Assembly (NCBI GenBank): GCA_036924085.1 | Contig: JAVGWX010000013.1 | Coordinates: 67,587,859 to 67,651,858 of the forward strand | From: Ariolimax columbianus | Taxonomy: Eukaryota > Mollusca > Gastropoda > Stylommatophora > Arionidae | Reading direction: 5' to 3' | DNA length: 64,000 bases | In this document: in pieces, positions 59,536 through 64,000 of the stretch | Layout of the letters: every line of letters begins with the position of its first letter | Numbering within the stretch: position 1 is the first letter of the stretch | The notes under the pieces: generated by a model | The model's input: only the letters and a program-made list of their open reading frames with translations | Told to the model about the DNA's origin: nothing | The model's database searches: none | Position numbers and translations under genes: made by a program

Positions 59536-60440
59536 TTTCTCTCTTTTCTCGCCAGTTGCCTTTTCTCTTTGGTAGTCTTTTCTGTTTGGTTGTCTTTTCT
59601 CTCCAGTTGTCTGTTCTCTCCAGTTGTCTTTTCTGTTTGGTAGTCTTTTCTCGCCAGTTGCCTTTTCTCTTTGGTAGTCTTTTCTGTTTGGTAGTCTTTT
59701 CTCGCCAGTTGCCTTTTCTCTTTGGTAGTCTTTTCTGTTTGGCAGTCTTTTCTCTCCAGTTATGTTTTCATTCCTGTTGTTTTTTTCTCTCCAGTTGTCT
59801 TTTCTCTCCTTTTGTTTTTTCTCTCCAGTAGTCTTGTCTCGCCAGTTGTCTTTTCCTTCCAGTAGTTTTTTCTCTCCAGTTGTTTTTCTCTCCAGTTGTC
59901 TTCTCTACAGATGTATTTTCTCTCCAGTTGTCTTTTCTTTCCAGTTGTCTTTCCTCTTCAGTTGTCTTTTCTGTTCCCTTATCTTTTCTGTCCAGTTATC
60001 TTTTTCCTCCATTTGTCTTTTCTCTCCAGTTGTCTTTTCTCTCCAGTTGTCTTTTCTCTCCAGTTGTCTTTTCTCTCCAGTTGTATTTTCTCTCCAGTTG
60101 TCTTTTCTTTCCAGTTGTCTTTCCTCTTCAGTTGTCTTTTCTGTTCCCTTATCTTTTCTGTCCAGTTATCTTTTTCCTCCATTTGTCTTTTCTCTCCAGT
60201 TGTCTTTTCTCTCCAGTTGTCTTTTCTCTCCATTTGTCTTTTCTGTCCAGTTGTTTTTTCTGTCCAGTTGTCTCTTCTCTCCATTTGTCTTTTCTGTCCA
60301 GTTGTTTTTTCTGTCCAGTTGTCTCTTCTCTTCAGTTCTCTTTCTGTTTGGTAGTCTTTTCTCTCCAGTTGTCTGTTCTGTTCCCTTGTCTGTTTTGTCC
60401 AGTTGTCTTTTCTGTTGAGTTTTCTTATCTGTCGAATTGT
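59536..60440. repeat. 15-bp minisatellite, about 60 units
   Basis: Unit tctccagttgtcttt with higher-order copies: the block ttttctttccagttgtcttt cctcttcagttg occurs at 59933 and again at 60103. Hydrophobic frames (SPVVFSLQLSFLS) on + and Lys-rich frames on - follow from the 15-bp period. Confidence 0.95.
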
Positions 60441-60756
60441 CTGTTCTGTTCAACCATCTTTTATCTCCAACTGCCTGTACAGTACATATGCCATTATTGT
60501 TCAGTTGCTGTTACTGTCTGTTCCATTTTCACGTTTTCATCGAAAGTGGCAGATATTACAGCCTTGCTGGTTTGCTGGAGACAAACTGACACAACGTAAT
60601 AAACGCCCGGCTCAGGACGAATGAAGTAGCCTACTACAGTAATGTGGAGCATAGCATCACCAGCTTGTACCATCTTCTTACAGAACGTCGCTATTATCAC
60701 AGTCACGTGTCCATCTTCTCCTCGGTCCGTCTCTGTCTCCGCCATCTACAGAATAA
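60441..60756 (-). pseudogene. Possible LINE end fragment
   Basis: Minus strand reads MAETETDRGEDGHVTVIIAT FCKKMVQAGDAML, like the R-E-TFYK end of family A. Weak. Confidence 0.35.
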
Positions 60757-61345
60757 TGTCCCATGTCCACTTCTCCTCGGTCCGTCTCTGTTCCAACCAT
60801 CTACAGAACAATGTCCCATGTCCACTTCTCCTCGGTCCGTCTCTGTTCCAACCATCTACAGAATAATGTCCCATGTCCACTTCTCCTCGGTCCGTCTCTG
60901 TTCCAACCATCTACAGAACAATGTCCCATGTCCACTTCTCCTCGGTCCGTCTCTGTTCCAACCATCTACAGAATAATGTCCCATGTCCACTTCTCCTCGG
61001 TCCGTCTCTGTTCCAACCATCTACAGAACAATGTCCCATGTCCACTTCTCCTCGGTCCGTCTCTGTTCCAACCCTCTACAGAACAATGTCCCATGTCCAC
61101 TTCTCCTCGGTCCGTCTCTGTCCCAACCATCTACAGAACAATGGCCCATGTCCACTTCTCCTCGGTCCGTCTCTGTTCCAACCATCTACAGAACAATGTC
61201 CCATGTCCACTTCTCCTCGGTCCGTCTCTGTCCCAACCATCTACAGAACAATGTCCCATGTCCACTTCTCCTCTGTCCGGGTCTGTCCCAACCATCTACA
61301 GAACAATGTCGCGTGTCCACTTCTCATCGGTCCGTCTCCGTATCT
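60757..61345. repeat. 55-bp minisatellite, about 10.5 units
   Basis: Unit tccacttctcctcggtccgt ctctgttccaaccatctaca gaacaatgtcccatg. The 55-bp period cycles through all three frames. Confidence 0.95.
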
Positions 61346-61670
61346 CTTTTTACAAAATTATACCTTCCACCATAGTTTGTTCCCACCCTCCACCCCCGAT
61401 TATTGTGACATTTGATGTGGTCAAAGTATTTTAGTTTCCTTGACGTAATGCAGTTTATGAGCCAAATTTGATATACCCACTTTTTTTAGAACGCCTGTGT
61501 TTTTCGTTTCCACTGTTCATTGTGTTATGATGACTTTCCTGTACCCTTTTCGCTTGATTGTCATTTTACTTCTTTAGTGATTGTATGATTGTTCATGTTT
61601 CGTATCCGTACGATGATGCCACAGGGAAGATGCATGTCCTCGGAATGTCTGGGCTGCTGTTGTTATTCTT
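61346..61670 (-). pseudogene. LINE family A-like fragment next to the array
   Basis: Minus strand reads KYFDHIKCHNN before the array, the FGHIKRHN block of family A. Confidence 0.45.
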
Positions 61671-61674
61671 GATG

Positions 61675-64000
61675 TTGTCTCATTAGTTTCTTACTGTAAT
61701 CTTGATGTTCTGTCATTAGTTTCTTACTGTAATCTTGATGTTCTGTCATTAGTTTCTTACTGTAATCTTGATGTTCTGTCATTAGTTTCTTACTGTAATC
61801 TTGATGTTCTCTCATTAGTTTCTTACTGTAATCTTGATGTTCTCTCATTAGTTTCTTACTGTAATCTTGGTGTTCTGTCACTAGTTTCTTACTGTAATCT
61901 TGGTGTTCTGTCACTAGTTTCTTACTGTAATCTTGATGTTCTGTCATTAGTTTCTTACTGTAATCTTGATGTTCTGTCATTAGTTTCTTACTGTAATCTT
62001 GATGTTCTCTCATTAGTTTCTTACTGTAATCTTGATGTTCTCTCATTAGTTTCTTAATGTAATCTTGGTGTTCTGTCATTAGTTTCTTACTGTAATCTTG
62101 GTGTTATGTCATTAGTTTCTTACTGTAATCTTGATGTTCTGTCATTAGTTTCTTACTGTAATCTTGATGTTCTCTCATTGATTTCTTACTGTAATCTTGA
62201 TGTTCTGTTATTAGTTTCTTACTGTAATCTTGATGTTCTGTCATTAGTTTCTTACTGTAATCTTGATGTTCTGTCATTAGTTTCTTACTGTAATCTTGGT
62301 GTTCTCTCATTGATTTCTTACTGTAATCTTGATGTTCTGTCATTAGTTTCTTACTGTAATCTTGATGTTCTGTCATTAGTTTCTTACTGTAATCTTGATG
62401 TTCTGTCATTAGTTTCTTACTGTAATCTTGATGTTCTGTCATTAGTTTCTTACTGTAATCTTGATGTTCTGTCATTAGTTTCTTACTGTAATCTTGGTGT
62501 TCTCTCATTAGTTTCTTACTGTAATCTTGATGTTCTGTCATTAGTTTCTTACTGTAATCTTGATGTTCTGTCATTAGTTTCTTACTGTAATCTTGGTGTT
62601 CTCTCATTAGTTTCTTACTGTAATCTTGGTGTTCTCTCATTAGTTTCTTACTGTAATCTTGATGTTCTGTCATTAGTTTCTTACTGTAATCTTGGTGTTC
62701 TGTCATTAGTTTCTTACTGTAATCTTGGTGTTCTGTCATTAGTTTCTTACTGTAATCTTGATGTTCTGTCATTAGTTTCTTACTGTAATCTTGGTGTTCT
62801 CTCATTAGTTTCTTACTGTAATCTTGATGTTCTGTCATTAGTTTCTTACTGTAATCTTGATGTTCTGTCATTAGTTTCTTACTGTAATCTTGATGTTCTG
62901 TCATTAGTTTCTTACTGTAATCTTGATGTTCTGTCATTAGTTTCTTACTGTAATCTTGATGTTCTGTCATTAGTTTCTTACTGTAATCTTGATGTTCTGT
63001 CATTAGTTTCTTACTGTAATCTTGATGTTCTGTCATTAGTTTCTTACTGTAATCTTGATGTTCTGTCATTAGTTTCTTACTGTAATCTTGATGTTCTGTC
63101 ATTAGTTTCTTACTGTAATCTTGATGTTCTGTCATTAGTTTCTTACTGTAATCTTGATGTTCTGTCATTAGTTTCTTACTGTAATCTTGATGTTCTCTCA
63201 TTAGTTTCTTACTGTAATCTTGATGTTCTCTCATTAGTTTCTTACTGTAATCTTGGTGTTCTGTCACTAGTTTCTTACTGTAATCTTGGTGTTCTGTCAC
63301 TAGTTTCTTACTGTAATCTTGATGTTCTGTCATTAGTTTCTTACTGTAATCTTGATGTTCTGTCATTAGTTTCTTACTGTAATCTTGATGTTCTCTCATT
63401 AGTTTCTTACTGTAATCTTGATGTTCTGTCATTAGTTTCTTAATGTAATCTTGGTGTTCTGTCATTAGTTTCTTACTGTAATCTTGCTGTTCTGTCATTA
63501 GTTTCTTACTGTAATCTTGATGTTCTGTCATTAGTTTCTTACTGTAATCTTGATGTTCTCTCATTAGTTTCTTACTGTAATCTTGGTCTTCTGTCATTAG
63601 TTTATGACTGTAATCTTGGTGTTCTGTCATTAGTTTCTTACTGTAATCTTGATGTTCTGTCATTAGTTTCTTACTGTAATCTTGATGTTCTGTCATTAGT
63701 TTCTTACTGTAATCTTGATGTTCTGTCATTAGTTTCTTACTGTAATCTTGATGTTCTGTCATTAGTTTCTTACTGTAATCTTGATGTTCTGTCATTAGTT
63801 TCTTACTGTAATCTTGATGTTCTGTCATTAGTTTCTTACTGTAATCTTGATGTTCTGTCATTAGTTTCTTACTGTAATCTTGGTGTTCTGTCATTAGTTT
63901 CTTACTGTAATCTTGATGTTCTGTCATTAGTTTCTTACTGTAATCTTGATGTTCTGTCATTAGTTTCTTACTGTAATCTTGGTGTTCTGTCATTAGTTTC
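61675..64000. repeat. 33-bp minisatellite, about 70 units, runs off the window
   Basis: Unit tcattagtttcttactgtaa tcttgatgttctg with TG/CTC/CAC variants. Both strands stay open for hundreds of codons (MTEHQDYSKKL on -, LVSYCNLDVLS on +). One GAA-to-TAA change at about 62105 ends the long minus frame. No splice or promoter context supports a gene. The right end lies beyond the window. Confidence 0.95.

Noticed and set aside
59762..60599. Hydrophobic frames resembling membrane proteins
   Set aside because: The 15-bp unit tctccagttgtcttt gives Leu/Phe/Ser by chance; no unique sequence.
62104..64000. A long minus-strand repeat protein (MTEHQDYSKKL units)
   Set aside because: A 33-bp minisatellite without stops is open on both strands; a stop by single-base change at 62105 is tolerated and no other gene feature is present. 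The left and right context gives no support.

Overview
The window looks like non-coding-rich DNA of an animal, most likely a lophotrochozoan and probably a gastropod mollusc. This is inferred from the one cellular gene, from many 5'-truncated non-LTR retrotransposons, from tRNA-derived SINEs with Pol III box B sequences, and from a very high load of minisatellites. There are no operons, no bacterial-style genes and no CRISPR. Most open frames come from tandem repeats whose period is a multiple of 3, or from dead transposons.

The only convincing host gene is a complete five-exon Vsx-type (CHX10/ceh-10 family) paired-like homeobox gene on the + strand. Its exons are 2221-2755, 20019-20106, 25138-25261, 34397-34577 and 38687-38982. 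Splice phases agree at every junction (1, 2, 0, 1) and the spliced frame is 407 codons. It carries the octapeptide (residues 55-64), a Q50 homeodomain (about 204-263), the CVC region (about 264-320) and an OAR motif (about 348-364). Exon 2 is only 88 bp and was found by reading splice sites and phase. A poly(A) signal lies about 70 bp after the stop. The introns are 17.3, 5.0, 9.1 and 4.1 kb. A CpG-rich, non-repetitive island with several TAAT cores in intron 2 (about 22865-23140) is the best candidate control element.

The rest is layered repeats. (a) Truncated LINE ends: RNase H-encoding elements with (GAA)n tails (9637, 36907, 40153, 46020, 49955, 48104, 53748), elements ending in (ATG)n (19410, 39099, 55105), elements ending in pentanucleotide tails (3292, 58065), CR1-like ends (3745, 24720, 40975), a Penelope-like element with a GIY-YIG domain (25985-26785), and a candidate solo LTR inside a microsatellite (29078-30019). 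(b) SINEs, several with clear tRNA-like heads, including one whose tail ends 35 bp before exon 5. (c) More than 25 tandem arrays. The largest are a 13-bp array (16938-19325), a tetranucleotide array (28530-29077), a 13-bp array (51120-51885), a 15-bp array (59540-60440) and a 33-bp array running off the window end (61675-64000).

The most notable structures are these: a young RNase H LINE flanked by a perfect 141-bp direct repeat; at least five minisatellites that grew out of the 3' ends of retrotransposons; a SINE that shares its 3' end and pentanucleotide tail with a CR1-like LINE; and a 42-unit offset duplication inside the 33-bp array.
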